Part shown: one piece after another, positions 28,886 through 39,705 of the stretch | How the letters are laid out: each line of letters opens with the position of its first letter | Position numbering within the stretch: the stretch's first letter is position 1 | NCBI GenBank assembly: GCA_947647595.1 | Contig: CANSKZ010000001.1 | Location: forward strand, 200,912-264,911 | Source of the DNA: an uncultured Clostridium sp. | Lineage (GTDB): Bacteria; Bacillota; Clostridia; TANB77; CAG-508 | Direction of reading: 5' to 3' | Length of the DNA: 64,000 bases | Made by a program: the position numbers and the translations under genes | The notes under the pieces: model-generated | The model's input: the letters and a program-made list of their open reading frames with translations, nothing else | The model's database searches: none | What the model was told of the DNA's origin: nothing

Positions 28886-29732
28886 ATGTCTTTTTCGGCT
28901 GATATAAAGGAAAATTTAAGTAAAATAAGTCATTTTGATGAAGATATTTTACGTGCTGAATTGATAGGCTACTTATTAAGTGGAAATGCAAATTCTGAAG
29001 GAAAATATTTTGAATTTGTGACAGAAAATGAATTTAATATTGAACATTTCTATAAGATTTTATTTGCTTTGAAAATAGAATATGAGCCAGAAATGAGAGG
29101 GAAATTATATCTTGCACAGATGAACCCAAAAGCGGTGGAAAGGATATTGCAAAATTACCAAGATTTAGAAGGTGATATCAGAAAAAATATTGTGAAAGGA
29201 GCTTTTTTGGGAGCTGGCTCTGTGAACAATCCAGAGAAAAATTATCATCTTGAAATGATTTTTAATCAAGAGGAATATGCCAATTATGTGGGACAAATTT
29301 GTGAGGAATTTGATGTGAAGGTGAAAAAAATAGAAATAAATAATAAATATCAATTATATTTAAAAGAAAGCGAAGAAATCTCTAAATTTTTGGCATTAAT
29401 TGGAGCGAGTAGAGCGGTTTTGAAATTTGAAGATGTGCGTGTGATGAAGGAAATGAAGAATCATGTGAATCGAAAAGTAAATTGCGAAACTGCAAATTTG
29501 AATAAAACGATTGAGGCGGCTTTAAAGCAAATTGATGATATTCAATTAATAAAAAAAAGAAAGAAGTTTGAGGATTTGCCAAAAGAATTAAAAGATGTTG
29601 CTAATTTGAGATTGGAAAATCCAGATTTGAGTTTGCAAGATTTGAGTGAATTGATGAATCCGCCAATTCGGAAAATCAGGCGTAAATCGTCGATTGAAAA
29701 AAATTCATGCATTGGCAGAAGAGTTAAGATAA
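28886..29732 (+). CDS. whiA: DNA-binding protein WhiA, needs +1 frameshift at CGG 29669
   Basis: N-terminal LAGLIDADG-like domain from MSFSADIKENL, then the C-terminal helix-turn-helix. The frame reads ...LSELMNPPI to ATT-CGG-AAA at 29669. Skipping the C gives PPI-GKSGVNRRLKKIHALAEELR then TAA at 29730, the normal WhiA C-terminus, for 281 residues. Without the shift the frame runs on for another 380 codons into hemW and gives an artificial fusion. WhiA affects cell division and sporulation genes in Gram-positives. Confidence 0.93.
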
Positions 29733-29742
29733 AGGAGAAAGA

Positions 29743-30880
29743 ATGCAAAGCTTACGGAATGTATATTCATATTCCATTTTGTCAAAAGAAATGTGGCTAT
29801 TGTGATTTTATTTCTTTTGGAGAATGTGATGATGGAATAAAGGAAAGATATGTAAAAAGTTTAGTAGAAGAAATTGGCCATTTTGAAACGAAAAAGAAAA
29901 TTTCCACAATTTATATTGGTGGAGGAACACCATCAATTTTGCCAGTAGAAGCAATTGAGAAAATTTTGGAGAGAATACGAAATCAGTTTGCTGTTTTGGA
30001 AAATGCAGAAATAACAATAGAAGTAAATCCAGGGACAGTTGATTTAGAAAAGCTTAGAAAGTATAAAGAAATGGGAGTGAATCGATTGAGCATTGGGTTG
30101 CAATCAACGCATAATCGATGCTTAAATTTATTGGGAAGAATTCATTCTTACGAGGTATTTATAAAAACCTATGAAGAAGCAAGAACAGTTGGATTTGATA
30201 ATATAAATGTGGATTTGATGTTAGGATTTCCAACGCAGAGTTTGGAAGAGTTGAGAGAATCTTTGCAAAAAATTGTAGCTTTAAAACCAGAACATGTTTC
30301 AATTTATTCTTTGATTTTAGAAGAAGGAACAGAACTTGAAAAATTGGTTTCTGAGAAAAAGTTAGAAATGATTCCAGAGGAGTTGGAACGAAAAATGTAT
30401 TGGGAAGCTAAAAAAATATTGGAAGAGAATGGATTTTTACAGTATGAAATTTCTAATTTTGCGAAAAAGGGAATGGAATCAAAACATAATTTGGCATGTT
30501 GGAATCAGGAAGAGTATATTGGATTTGGTGTTTCGTCGCATTCGTATGAGAGTAAAAAGAGGTTTTCAAAGATAAATTGTTTGGAGGAATATATTGAAAA
30601 TATTGAGAATAAAAATTTTGATAAAAATATAATTTTACAAGAGAAAGAGCAAACTTTTGAGGAACAAGCAAAAGAATATATGATGCTGGGACTTCGAAAA
30701 ATAGAAGGCGTTTCCATTTCAAAATTTGAGCAAAAATTTCAGATTCATCCGTTATTTTATTTCCGATTTGAAATTAGTAAGTTAGAGGAAATGGGATTAT
30801 TAGAAGTGGATTTGGACGAAATTCGTTTGACGAAAAAGGGATTAGATTTTGCTAATTTGGTGTTTGAGGAATTTGTGTAA
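29743..30880 (+). CDS. hemW: HemW-like radical SAM protein, needs +1 frameshift at codon 5 (CGG 29755)
   Basis: Starts at the ATG at 29743, whose AAAGGAG overlaps the whiA stop. Codons 1-4 are MQSL, then CGG-AAT. Skipping C29755 gives MQSL-GMYIHIPFCQKKCGYCDF, the standard HemW start with the CxxxCxxC cluster. The total is 378 residues, continuing with GGGTPS and VNRLSIGLQS. Formerly annotated as coproporphyrinogen III oxidase; HemW proteins are heme-binding radical SAM enzymes. A start at ATG 29759 would avoid the shift but has no ribosome site. Confidence 0.93.
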
Positions 30881-30986
30881 ACTTTACGGAAATAAGGAAA
30901 ATTGGTAATTCTTTTTGAAGAAAACCTATTGCTTTTTTGGGGAAAAATGGATATAATTAAAAAAATTAAAATGAATGGAGAAAAGC

Positions 30987-33224
30987 ATGGAAATAAAAGA
31001 CGATGGGGAAATGAAGAAAAATAAAAAAGTGCTAGATGTTATTGGTATGATAATTATTGGAGTTATTATAACCGTATTGAATTTGATTGTAGGCGCGAAT
31101 GAAAAAGGCTTACGAATATTTCCAATGTGTATTATGATGATTTGTGTGGTTTTTTATTTGCTCATTCGAAAAATCATGTTGAAAGAAAAAATCGCAATTA
31201 AAAATAAAGTAGATATTTTTGTATTGCTGTTCATGTGTTCAACACTATTACCATATTTGTTTAGAACATATTGTACAGAGCAAGGAACGGTAGAATTTAT
31301 TATAAAATATTTTTTCGTTTATGGAATTTATTTGTTGGTAAGAAATGTGGTGGATAATAAGCGAAAAATTAATGTGTTAGTTTTGGTGACATTGGCATCT
31401 TCGCTGATTGTTGCAGTAATTGGAATTGATGTGCAACATCAGCAATCTTTGAATTGGTTGTTAGATAAATTCAATTTAAGATATACAGATTGTGTGGCAT
31501 TGGTTTCGTCATTTGGATATGCAAATACAGTGGCAGTATATTTTTCGTTTTGCATTTTTTTAGCGATTCATCAAATTCAAAATTCTAATAAGTTATTGGT
31601 AAAAGTACTTTGTGGATGCTATACGATTCTTGGAGTTTATATTGTTTTGCAGACCTTGAGTCGTTCGATTTTTGTATTGTTGTTAGGTGCTTTGTTTGTC
31701 TATTTTGTTTTGTACTTTTTGCCAAAATTATTACAACATAAAAAACAATTGGGAATTGTAATTGGTGGCGGTGTTGTTGTTGCTGTTTTGTTTTTTGTGT
31801 TTTTATTTGGAATTGGAGTTCGTGTTTCGAAACCATATGAATTTACAGATGCTAGGTATCAGAGAAACTTTAATTATCCATTTGAGCCAAACCAAAAATA
31901 TACGCTTGAATTGGAAATGGAAGCAGAAAACAATACTGGAGAAAATGTTGAAGTTGGTATTTTAGAAATCAATACTTATTTTAATGAAAATGTATTGATA
32001 TCAAAAACGTTAAAAGTGGGGGAGAAAAAAGTTGTTTTGGATTTTACAACAACAGAAAGTTTATATCAAATTGATATGTTGGTGTTGAATGAAAATAATG
32101 TGAAAGTTTCTCTACAGAAATGTTACATAAATGGAGAAGAATATCCATTGAATTATCGCTATTTACCTTATCAAATTGGACAAGCTGTTACGATGTATTC
32201 ATCCAATGATAAAAGTATTAAACAAAGAACAGATATGTGGAAGGATTGTTTGAAAATAGCAAAGGATTCTCCGATAATAGGACAAGGTGGAGACACTTGG
32301 AAGAAACTTTCACAAGCAGTACAAGACTATCCATATGGCATGAAAGAATCGCATAGCTACTTTTTTGAATTGTTGATTTCATATGGAATTGTTGGTGTAG
32401 TGTTGTATTTGACATTGATAATTGTATTCAATATTTTGGTGATAAAAGATTGCATTAAAACGAAAAAAAATCGATACGATAAATTATCCATACTTTTTGG
32501 ATTGAATTTGATTTTAGTACATAGTTTATGTTTTGATTTTGATTTATCATTTTTAGTGATTCTAACCATTGTTTTTGTGTATATGGGAATTTTGATGTAT
32601 GATGTAAGAGAAGATATAAAGTATACCAAAAAATGGGATTACCCAGTATTAGGATTTTTAAGTGTAATTTTACTAATTTTGATTATGGCCAATATTGCAC
32701 AAGATTGCTTGTTAGATAAAAAACTAAAGAAAAAGATTGGTTTTTATGCGGTATATTACAGATACGACTATATTAACGAATGTATAATGAATGGTGAAAA
32801 TTTTAGAGAAACATTAAAAGAAATTCAAACTTTGATGAAAAAGGAACCTTATTTTTATCAAAGTGAAACATATGATGTGTATTGGCAAGGTTTGCTAAGT
32901 AATATGAATCAATTAAATGAGAAAGAAATTGCAGAATATATATCATTTATAAATAAACAATATAGAAAAATAAAATTTGTTACACCAATGTATATTGAAA
33001 CAGTATTGCCAAGAGTCTATACTATGCAAAGTGCTTACTCTATCTTGAAAAATATTAATTTTACAGATGAGAAATTAATCAATGAAATTGAAGAATTAAA
33101 CCAAATTATTAAAGATGAGTATGAAGTGAATAAAAAGAATATTAAAGAGCAGGAGAGAAATGGGTATGATGAACAATCAATCAACAACATTATGCAAGAA
33201 TATGAAAGTATATTAAATATGTAA
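30987..33224 (+). CDS. O-antigen ligase/polymerase-like membrane protein
   Basis: 745 residues from the ATG at 30987 (ATGGAGAAAA upstream). About ten membrane segments in residues 15-270, an extracytoplasmic domain of about 130 residues, the ligase loop around SPIIGQGGDTW, more helices and a soluble C-terminal tail. Wzy/WaaL-type proteins join or polymerise surface glycans on lipid carriers. Followed closely by a priming sugar transferase and a glycosyltransferase. Confidence 0.82.
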   Translation: MEIKDDGEMKKNKKVLDVIGMIIIGVIITVLNLIVGANEKGLRIFPMCIMMICVVFYLLIRKIMLKEKIAIKNKVDIFVLLFMCSTLLPYLFRTYCTEQGTVEFIIKYFFVYGIYLLVRNVVDNKRKINVLVLVTLASSLIVAVIGIDVQHQQSLNWLLDKFNLRYTDCVALVSSFGYANTVAVYFSFCIFLAIHQIQNSNKLLVKVLCGCYTILGVYIVLQTLSRSIFVLLLGALFVYFVLYFLPKLLQHKKQLGIVIGGGVVVAVLFFVFLFGIGVRVSKPYEFTDARYQRNFNYPFEPNQKYTLELEMEAENNTGENVEVGILEINTYFNENVLISKTLKVGEKKVVLDFTTTESLYQIDMLVLNENNVKVSLQKCYINGEEYPLNYRYLPYQIGQAVTMYSSNDKSIKQRTDMWKDCLKIAKDSPIIGQGGDTWKKLSQAVQDYPYGMKESHSYFFELLISYGIVGVVLYLTLIIVFNILVIKDCIKTKKNRYDKLSILFGLNLILVHSLCFDFDLSFLVILTIVFVYMGILMYDVREDIKYTKKWDYPVLGFLSVILLILIMANIAQDCLLDKKLKKKIGFYAVYYRYDYINECIMNGENFRETLKEIQTLMKKEPYFYQSETYDVYWQGLLSNMNQLNEKEIAEYISFINKQYRKIKFVTPMYIETVLPRVYTMQSAYSILKNINFTDEKLINEIEELNQIIKDEYEVNKKNIKEQERNGYDEQSINNIMQEYESILNM

Positions 33225-33231
33225 AGGTAAA

Positions 33232-33861
33232 ATGATGAAGAAAAGTAACAAAATATATAATCAATTTGTAAAAAGATTTCTAGATATAATATTATCAATA
33301 CTATTATTAATAATGTTAAGTCCAGCTTACACGATTCTGATACTGATATTATATCTATTTCAAGGTAGACCCATTATTTTTGAACAGATAAGAATAGGAT
33401 TGCATGGAAAAAAATTTAAAATTTATAAATTTAGAACCATGAAAATTGATGCAGAAGAACTAAAAAATAAATTTACAGAAGAGGAAAAAAAAGAATATGA
33501 AGAAAATCAAAAATTGAAAAAAGATAACAGAGTAACAAGGATTGGAAAATTTTTAAGAAGAACGAGTTTAGATGAACTTCCGCAACTTTGGAATATCTTA
33601 AAAGGGGATATGACGTTTACTGGTCCAAGACCGATTGTTGAAATGGAATTAGAAAGATATCAAGATAAAAAAGAAGAGTTTTTAAGCTTGAAACCAGGTT
33701 TGATAGGATATTGGCAAGCGTATAGTGATAAGAGTACAACCTATCAAGAAAGAATGGAAATGGAATTGTATTATGTGAAAAATGAGTCTTTTGGATTTGA
33801 TGTAAAAATCTTTTTGAAATCCATTGTTACTGTAATTCGTAAAGCAATTAATACGATTTAG
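33232..33861 (+). CDS. priming undecaprenyl-phosphate sugar transferase
   Basis: 209 residues of the WcaJ/ExoY-type family. One N-terminal helix, then KFRTMK, RRTSLDELPQLWNIL, GDMTFTGPRP and KPGLIGYWQ. Transfers a sugar phosphate to undecaprenyl phosphate to start a surface glycan. 7 bp after the ligase gene; start ATG 33232 or 33235. Confidence 0.92.
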   Translation: MMKKSNKIYNQFVKRFLDIILSILLLIMLSPAYTILILILYLFQGRPIIFEQIRIGLHGKKFKIYKFRTMKIDAEELKNKFTEEEKKEYEENQKLKKDNRVTRIGKFLRRTSLDELPQLWNILKGDMTFTGPRPIVEMELERYQDKKEEFLSLKPGLIGYWQAYSDKSTTYQERMEMELYYVKNESFGFDVKIFLKSIVTVIRKAINTI

Positions 33862-33883
33862 TTTTTCGAAAATAGGAGAGTAT

Positions 33884-35429
33884 ATGGAACGTGAAGCGTT
33901 AATCAGTATTATTATACCAGTTTATAATTCCTCGAAGTATTTGAAAGAAACAGTTGAAAGCATAGAAAGGCAAACGTATCAAAATTATGAAGCTATTTTT
34001 GTGGATGATGGTTCGACGGATGACAGCATAAAGATTCTTAAAAAATACCAAGCACAAAACGAGAAGATACAAATTGTTGCCTTAAAAAAACATAGAGGTG
34101 TTGCGATTGCAAGAAATATAGGAATCCGAAAAGCAAGAGGGCGTTATTTAACGTTTTTGGATTCGGATGATGTATTGGTTGATGATAAATTAGAAGTACA
34201 AAAAAATTTTATTCAGAAAAATAATTATGAATTGATTTATGGAAGTTTTAGATATATGAATGATAATGGCACGAAAAGGAGTAGTGTTGTTACTGTAAAA
34301 AAACAGGTAAATTATGAGCAATCATTACGCAATATGAGGCTTTTGACAATGACCGTTATGATTGATTTGCAAAAAATACCAAAACGTCATTGTTATATGC
34401 CGAATGTCATGAATGAAGATATTGCGACTTGGTGGAAAATTTTGAAAAAAGGTTATATTGCTTATGGGCAAGATGAGGTTTTGGCATATTATCGAAAAAC
34501 GAAACAATCCAGAAGTTCGAAAAAAAATGTGACAGCGATGCGGAAGATGGTATTTGTATCGAAATTTGGAACATTTGAGTATTCCAAAAGCGATGTATTG
34601 TTTTGCCAACTATGTGATTGGTGCGATTCAAAAAAGAATGGTTCGCTGGGAGAAAATGAAGGATTATACTGAAGAGGATTTGCAGGTATTGGTTTCAACC
34701 CAGCATTTAAAAGCGGATAAAGATGTCCAAGATTTATTGGAAAAAATGAATATGAAATCACATTATTTAATCATCAATCAAAGTGAAGAAAGTAAAATAA
34801 GCAATCCATATGTGATAAGTAGAAAGGAAAAGGGACTTAGCAAAAGTAGAAATCAGGCGATTCAATTTTCGGACAGAGAAATTTTACTCTTGGCAGATGA
34901 TGATGTTCGATATGGTTTGGATTATGCGAAGACAATTGCAAAGTATCATAATGAATATGAAGATGATATTCTTTGTTTTTATGTAGAAAGCAAAAATAAA
35001 AATCGACCAACAAAGCGTTTGAAGACCGGAAAAGTAGGGTTTTTAAAAGCGATGCGAATTGTGTCATTTGAGATTTCGATGAAAAAACACTCGATTGTAA
35101 ATTCTGATTTACATTTTAAAGAAGAATTTGGTGCAGGAGCTAAATTCAATCGAGGGGAAGAACATATTTTTTTGTATGAAGCTTTGCGAAGTGGATTGAA
35201 GATTCGATTCATCAATGAGAAAATCGGAGAGGCAGAGCAGGAAAGTAGTACGTGGTTTTCTACGTTTGATGAAACGTTTTTTGAAATACAAGGACGCGTG
35301 TTTCAGGAAATGAGTCCACGTTATTATAAAGTGTTAATTTGGCAGTATGCGTTAAGAAAATATCGTTTATATTCTGAAAATGTGTCTTTTGGGCAAGCAA
35401 TAAGAAGTATGTTAAAAGGAACTGTTTAG
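33884..35429 (+). CDS. two-domain family-2 glycosyltransferase, needs +1 frameshift at CGG 34541
   Basis: N-terminal GT-A domain: ISIIIPVYNSSKYL, FVDDGSTDDS, FLDSDD. At ATG-CGG-AAG, skipping C34541 gives TAM-GRWYLYRNLEHLSIPKAMYCF, the usual end of such domains. It then enters a second GT-like domain with DDDVRYGLDYAKTI and GAGAKFNRGEEHIF. The total is 514 residues. The unshifted frame ends at 34672 with a sequence unlike the family. Third gene of the glycan locus; the acceptor is unknown. Confidence 0.85.
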
Positions 35430-35446
35430 CCTTTTAACATACTTCT
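35403..35446. terminator. bidirectional terminator, 17-bp inverted repeat
   Basis: AGAAGTATGTTAAAAGG 35403-35419 pairs perfectly with 35430-35446. It includes the last codons of the glycosyltransferase and faces the convergent ATPase gene. Confidence 0.9.
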
Positions 35447-35453
35447 AAATTTT

Positions 35454-38060
35454 TTAAATCCATTCTTTATTTTTCTTGATAAAGATGTGTTTTGCAATCA
35501 TTGCTAAAACGCAATATAAAATTGTAATTGAGAAAATTAGTCCAATATATTCAAAGGAAATGGTTACAAGTCCCAAACTTTTTCCTAAAGCAGTGGATGG
35601 AAAGATAAGGGCAACAAAGCAAAGGGCAATCGAAGAAAAATAAACCATCCAACTAGCATTACTTTGAACAAAAGGAATTTTTGGTGTACGAATAATATGC
35701 ATTCCTACAAGGTTGGATATAATCGTGTACGTAAACCAAATTGTTTGGAAAAGTGCGGCTTCTCTTACACCAAAGATAAACCATAAGCTAGCAAAGATTA
35801 CTACGTCAAAAATAGAACTGATAGGTCCCATAAAAAGCATGAATTTTTTTAAGCTGTTGATATCTAATTTTTTCGGTTGTTTAATGTATTCTTTGTCCAC
35901 ATTATCTAAAGGAAGCGTAAGTTGTCCAAAATCGTAAAGTAAACTTTCGAAAAGAAGTTGAATTGGCGTTTCTGGTAAAAATGGTAAAAATACGCTCGCA
36001 ATAATAACTGATAATACTTCACCAAAATTAAAACTGGTAGCAAGTTTGATATATTTCATCAAATTGGAAAAGGTTTTTCTTCCTTCGACAACGCCATCGA
36101 TTAGGACGTTCAAATCTTTTTCTAACAGAATGATGTCAGCGGATTCTTTGGCAATATCAACAGCGGTGTCAACGGAAATGCTAACATCGGCATTGGTTAG
36201 AGAAGGACTGTCATTGATGCCGTCTCCCATATAACCAACAACGTTTCCAGATTCTTTTAGTAGCCTAACAATTCTGGCTTTTTGAATCGGAGAAAGTTTG
36301 GCAAAAATGTTTGTATCTCTGAGCAAATGAAGAACTGCCATATCATTTAATTTTTCGACTTGATTTCCTAAAACAATTCGTTTCGAATTAATGCCAACTT
36401 TGTCACAAATGCATTTTGTGACTTCTGCATTATCTCCTGTTAGAACAATTACGCGAATGCCAGAGTGATTGAGTTTTTCAATTGCTATTTTTGCGGTTTC
36501 TTTTGGCGGATCTAAGAATCCAATAAAACCTAGTAAAATCATATTTTTTTCATCTTGCACACTGAATTTTTCGATATTGGAAATATCGTTTTTTTGGCAA
36601 ACTGCGACAACGCGTAAGCCATCTTGATTTAATTTTTTAGAAATCTTTTTAATATTTTCTTTGATTTCATTGGTAAGTGGAGAAACTTCTCCTTTGTAAT
36701 CTACCAAAGTTGAAATATTTAAAATTTCTTCAACAGCTCCTTTGGTGATTAATTGTTGTTTGGTACCGTCAGAAACAATCACAGATAAGCGTCTTCTTGA
36801 AAAGTCGAATGGAATTTCATCTAGTTTTTGATATTTGGTGGTGTATTCTTCCATATTATTATTGAGTGCTCTTGCGATAACTGCTTCGTCAATGTTACTT
36901 TTTAAGCCAGATTGGAAATAGGAATTTAAAAAAGCGTGTTTTAAAATTCGTAAATCTTCGTCACCTTTGATGTCTAAATATTTTTCGAGCACGATTTTAT
37001 CTTCGGTTAAAGTTCCTGTTTTGTCGGTGCATAAAATATTCATAGAACCAAAACTTTGTACAGAATCTAATTTTTTAACAATTGTTTTTTTCTTTGACAT
37101 TTTAATCGCACCTTTTGACAAACTAGAAGACAAGATAACAGGCAAAAGCAGAGGCGTAATTCCAATGGCAACAGCAACCGAAAAGGTAAAGGCAGTTAAT
37201 AAGCCGTGTTTTTCAAGGTTGAGAATGAAGACAAAAGGAATTAGAAAAATCATAAATCGAATTAATAATTTACTAATTTTTTCGATATTTTTTTGGAAAG
37301 CGGATTTTGGTTTTTCGGTTAACGTATGAGCAATTTTGCTTAAATAAGTGTCATCAGCTGTTTTGATGACAACTGCTTTTCCGCTTCCACTAATGACGTT
37401 GGTTCCCATGAAGCAAATATTTTTAAAGTCTGTAATACTTAAAATTTCGTTTTCAGGAATTTCATTTTCGACGGATTTTTTTATGGCGTCGGATTCACCT
37501 GTTAAAGTGGATTGACTGATATAAAGGTCAGTTGATTCAATGACTCTTACATCAGCAGGAATAATATCGCCAGCAGAAAGGCAAATGGTGTCGCCTAGAA
37601 CGATTTGTTTCATTGGAATATTGACTTTTTTTCCATTTCGAATGACGATAGAAGTGGTAGAAACCATTTCTTTTAGTTTTTCAGCTGCTTTGTTGGAACG
37701 ATATTCTTCGAAAAAATCGAGAAAGGCACTTAAAAAAACCAAAATTAAAATGATTGAAATATTGGCATAACTCGGAATTTCTGGTAAATACACATCTGTA
37801 AAAAATAAGATGACACAGATTCCTAGTAAAATACAATTAAACGGACTTAGCAAACTTTCTAAAAAATAATGATACCATTTTTTGGGTTTGTTTTGAGAAA
37901 TTTCGTTTAGACCATAAGTATGCAATTTTTGAGTTGCTTCTTCTTCTGAAATGCCAGAAGGTTTAATATTATTTTCTGCAAGAAAGGTTTCTAAGTTTGA
38001 AACACAATCTTTTTTGTACATTTGGATAACGTTAATTTCTTCTTTTGTTTTTTTATCCAT
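35454..38060 (-). CDS. magnesium-type P-type ATPase (MgtA/B-like)
   Basis: 868 residues. N-terminal GISEEEATQKLHTYGLNE, actuator TGESDAIKK, phosphorylation site CTDKTGTLT, VLTGDN and MGDGINDSP. The membrane helix sequence MKYIKLATSFNFGEVLSV and the overall pattern are those of Mg-import P-ATPases. Single gene with no regulatory leader that I recognise in 38061-38230. Confidence 0.88.
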   Translation of the reverse strand: MDKKTKEEINVIQMYKKDCVSNLETFLAENNIKPSGISEEEATQKLHTYGLNEISQNKPKKWYHYFLESLLSPFNCILLGICVILFFTDVYLPEIPSYANISIILILVFLSAFLDFFEEYRSNKAAEKLKEMVSTTSIVIRNGKKVNIPMKQIVLGDTICLSAGDIIPADVRVIESTDLYISQSTLTGESDAIKKSVENEIPENEILSITDFKNICFMGTNVISGSGKAVVIKTADDTYLSKIAHTLTEKPKSAFQKNIEKISKLLIRFMIFLIPFVFILNLEKHGLLTAFTFSVAVAIGITPLLLPVILSSSLSKGAIKMSKKKTIVKKLDSVQSFGSMNILCTDKTGTLTEDKIVLEKYLDIKGDEDLRILKHAFLNSYFQSGLKSNIDEAVIARALNNNMEEYTTKYQKLDEIPFDFSRRRLSVIVSDGTKQQLITKGAVEEILNISTLVDYKGEVSPLTNEIKENIKKISKKLNQDGLRVVAVCQKNDISNIEKFSVQDEKNMILLGFIGFLDPPKETAKIAIEKLNHSGIRVIVLTGDNAEVTKCICDKVGINSKRIVLGNQVEKLNDMAVLHLLRDTNIFAKLSPIQKARIVRLLKESGNVVGYMGDGINDSPSLTNADVSISVDTAVDIAKESADIILLEKDLNVLIDGVVEGRKTFSNLMKYIKLATSFNFGEVLSVIIASVFLPFLPETPIQLLFESLLYDFGQLTLPLDNVDKEYIKQPKKLDINSLKKFMLFMGPISSIFDVVIFASLWFIFGVREAALFQTIWFTYTIISNLVGMHIIRTPKIPFVQSNASWMVYFSSIALCFVALIFPSTALGKSLGLVTISFEYIGLIFSITILYCVLAMIAKHIFIKKNKEWI

Positions 38061-38272
38061 AAAAAATCACCTCTTGAAAAATTAGTTTAGTTAAATTATA
38101 CTGCTAATTAAAAAATAAAACAAATCGATTAGAAAAATAATGATACTATTTTTAAATAGTATAATCTCGAGGGATTTTTTTATACGAAAATTTTAAGCAT
38201 TTTGTTAATATACTTTTTAGAAAAATAATGTTATAATAATTGAAAAAAGATTTTGTAGAGGAGAGAAAAGGA

Positions 38273-39052
38273 ATGTATTATCCTAAGCAATTACCGTATT
38301 TATTGGATAAGGAGTTTAAGGAAAAGATAGAATATACAGAATATAGGATAAAAGAATTAGATAGTTATAGTATGTGCATATGGTGTATGAAATCTAAAAT
38401 GCAAATTGAAGAGACAATTTACAATTATATTTTACCAGATGCTTGTATTGATATTGTGATTGATTTTACGAATGAATCAATTTGCTTTGCTGGATTTAGC
38501 AAAGAGACGATTCCTTTTGCATTACAGGAAAAAATAGATTATATGGGCGTTAGGTTAAAGCCGAGTGCTTTTTATATTTTGTTTGAAGTAGAGGCGAATA
38601 AAATTATGGATCAACCAGCTGATTTTTTTGAAATAGAGAATAGTGATGAATTGAAAAACATTTTTAAGGCAAGGGATATCAAGGAAAGAATGGATATTTT
38701 TAAAACTTATTTAGGTAGAAAAATGAAGGATAAGAATAACAAACAATCGATTGAGTTTGTAGATGAGTTATACCAAAAACCAAAGGACCAAACGGTGCTA
38801 GATATGGCGAGTCGATTTGGGTATGAAAAAAGGCATTTGTGTAGAATATTTAAAAAGTTTTATGGTGTTTCACCTAAAGTGTTATTAAATATAGTTAGAC
38901 TTCATAAATGTTTGACTTTATTAGAGGAAGGAAAACCATTAGAAGATATTATGAATGATTGCGGATTTTATGACCAGTCACATTTTATAAAAGAAATAAA
39001 AAAATATACTGGCTTTTCGCCATTGGAATTATTTGAAAAAGGTAAAGTATAA
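38273..39052 (+). CDS. AraC-family transcription regulator
   Basis: 259 residues from the ATG at 38273 (GGAGAGAAAAGGA upstream). N-terminal DUF6597-like ligand part (YTEYRIKELDSYSMCIWCM, DACIDIVID). C-terminal double helix-turn-helix with VLDMASRFGYEKRHLCRIFKKFYGVSPK and CGFYDQSHFIKEIKKYTGFSP. Probably controls itself and the VOC gene 65 bp downstream. Confidence 0.88.
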   Translation: MYYPKQLPYLLDKEFKEKIEYTEYRIKELDSYSMCIWCMKSKMQIEETIYNYILPDACIDIVIDFTNESICFAGFSKETIPFALQEKIDYMGVRLKPSAFYILFEVEANKIMDQPADFFEIENSDELKNIFKARDIKERMDIFKTYLGRKMKDKNNKQSIEFVDELYQKPKDQTVLDMASRFGYEKRHLCRIFKKFYGVSPKVLLNIVRLHKCLTLLEEGKPLEDIMNDCGFYDQSHFIKEIKKYTGFSPLELFEKGKV

Positions 39053-39117
39053 AATGTCCTTTTTTTACAATACAAATAAATATATAAAATTTATAATAAT
39101 GTTAGGAGGAAAGAAAA

Positions 39118-39498
39118 ATGTATGAAACAATAACAACTAATATCATGGTTAAAAATGTAAAAGAAACCATAAAATTTTATGAAGAAAAATTAGGATTTCA
39201 AAAAGTATTAAGTGTACCAGAAAATGGAGAAAAATTGGATTTTGCGATTATTGCTAAAGATAAGATTTCAATCATGTTTCAAGAACAGGAGAATTTGCTA
39301 GAAGAATATCCAAGTTTGAAAACAAATGAAATTATACCAACTTTTACGTTGTTTATTACGGTTGAAAATGTTGAACAATTATATAAGGAACTTAGTGGAA
39401 AAGTAAAAATTGCAAAAGAGCTTCATCAGACTTTTTATGGGAAAGATGAATTTGCTATTTTTGATAATAATGGTAATATATTGACAATTTCTTGTTAG
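39118..39498 (+). CDS. VOC/glyoxalase-fold protein
   Basis: 126 residues, vicinal-oxygen-chelate fold: TTNIMVKNVKETIKFYEEKL, then a second half with LFITVENVEQLYKELSG and DEFAIFDNNGN. Could be a dioxygenase, antibiotic-binding or lyase member; the metal ligands are not decisive. Downstream of an AraC regulator. Confidence 0.8.
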   Translation: MYETITTNIMVKNVKETIKFYEEKLGFQKVLSVPENGEKLDFAIIAKDKISIMFQEQENLLEEYPSLKTNEIIPTFTLFITVENVEQLYKELSGKVKIAKELHQTFYGKDEFAIFDNNGNILTISC

Positions 39499-39634
39499 GA
39501 GAGAAACAGTAGTTAAAGAATGTTTGGCTACTGTTTTTTTTGTATATAAAAAGGTAGTATTACTTCGCATAATTTAAAGAAAACGTAAATAGAAGTAGGA
39601 ATAAAATAAAAACAAATAATAAAAGTATTGATTT

Positions 39635-39690
39635 TTTATTCCGAAAAAATGAAAAAAACTTGATTTTTCGGAATAAAAGTTTTATAATTG
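39635..39690 (+). promoter_or_regulatory. 14-bp inverted repeat at the promoter of the second DUF4143-type ATPase
   Basis: TTTATTCCGAAAAA (39635-39648) and TTTTTCGGAATAAA (39664-39677) are perfect arms. TTGATT overlaps the right arm and TTATAAT follows at about 39681. An almost identical arrangement recurs at 50514. Confidence 0.7.
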
Positions 39691-39705
39691 ATTTGAGGTG
39701 ATAAA

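Noticed and set aside
28886..30880. A single 664-residue WhiA-HemW fusion protein
   Set aside because: Both family ends are restored only by the two CGG shifts, with a stop and a ribosome site between them; the linker of the fusion frame matches neither family.
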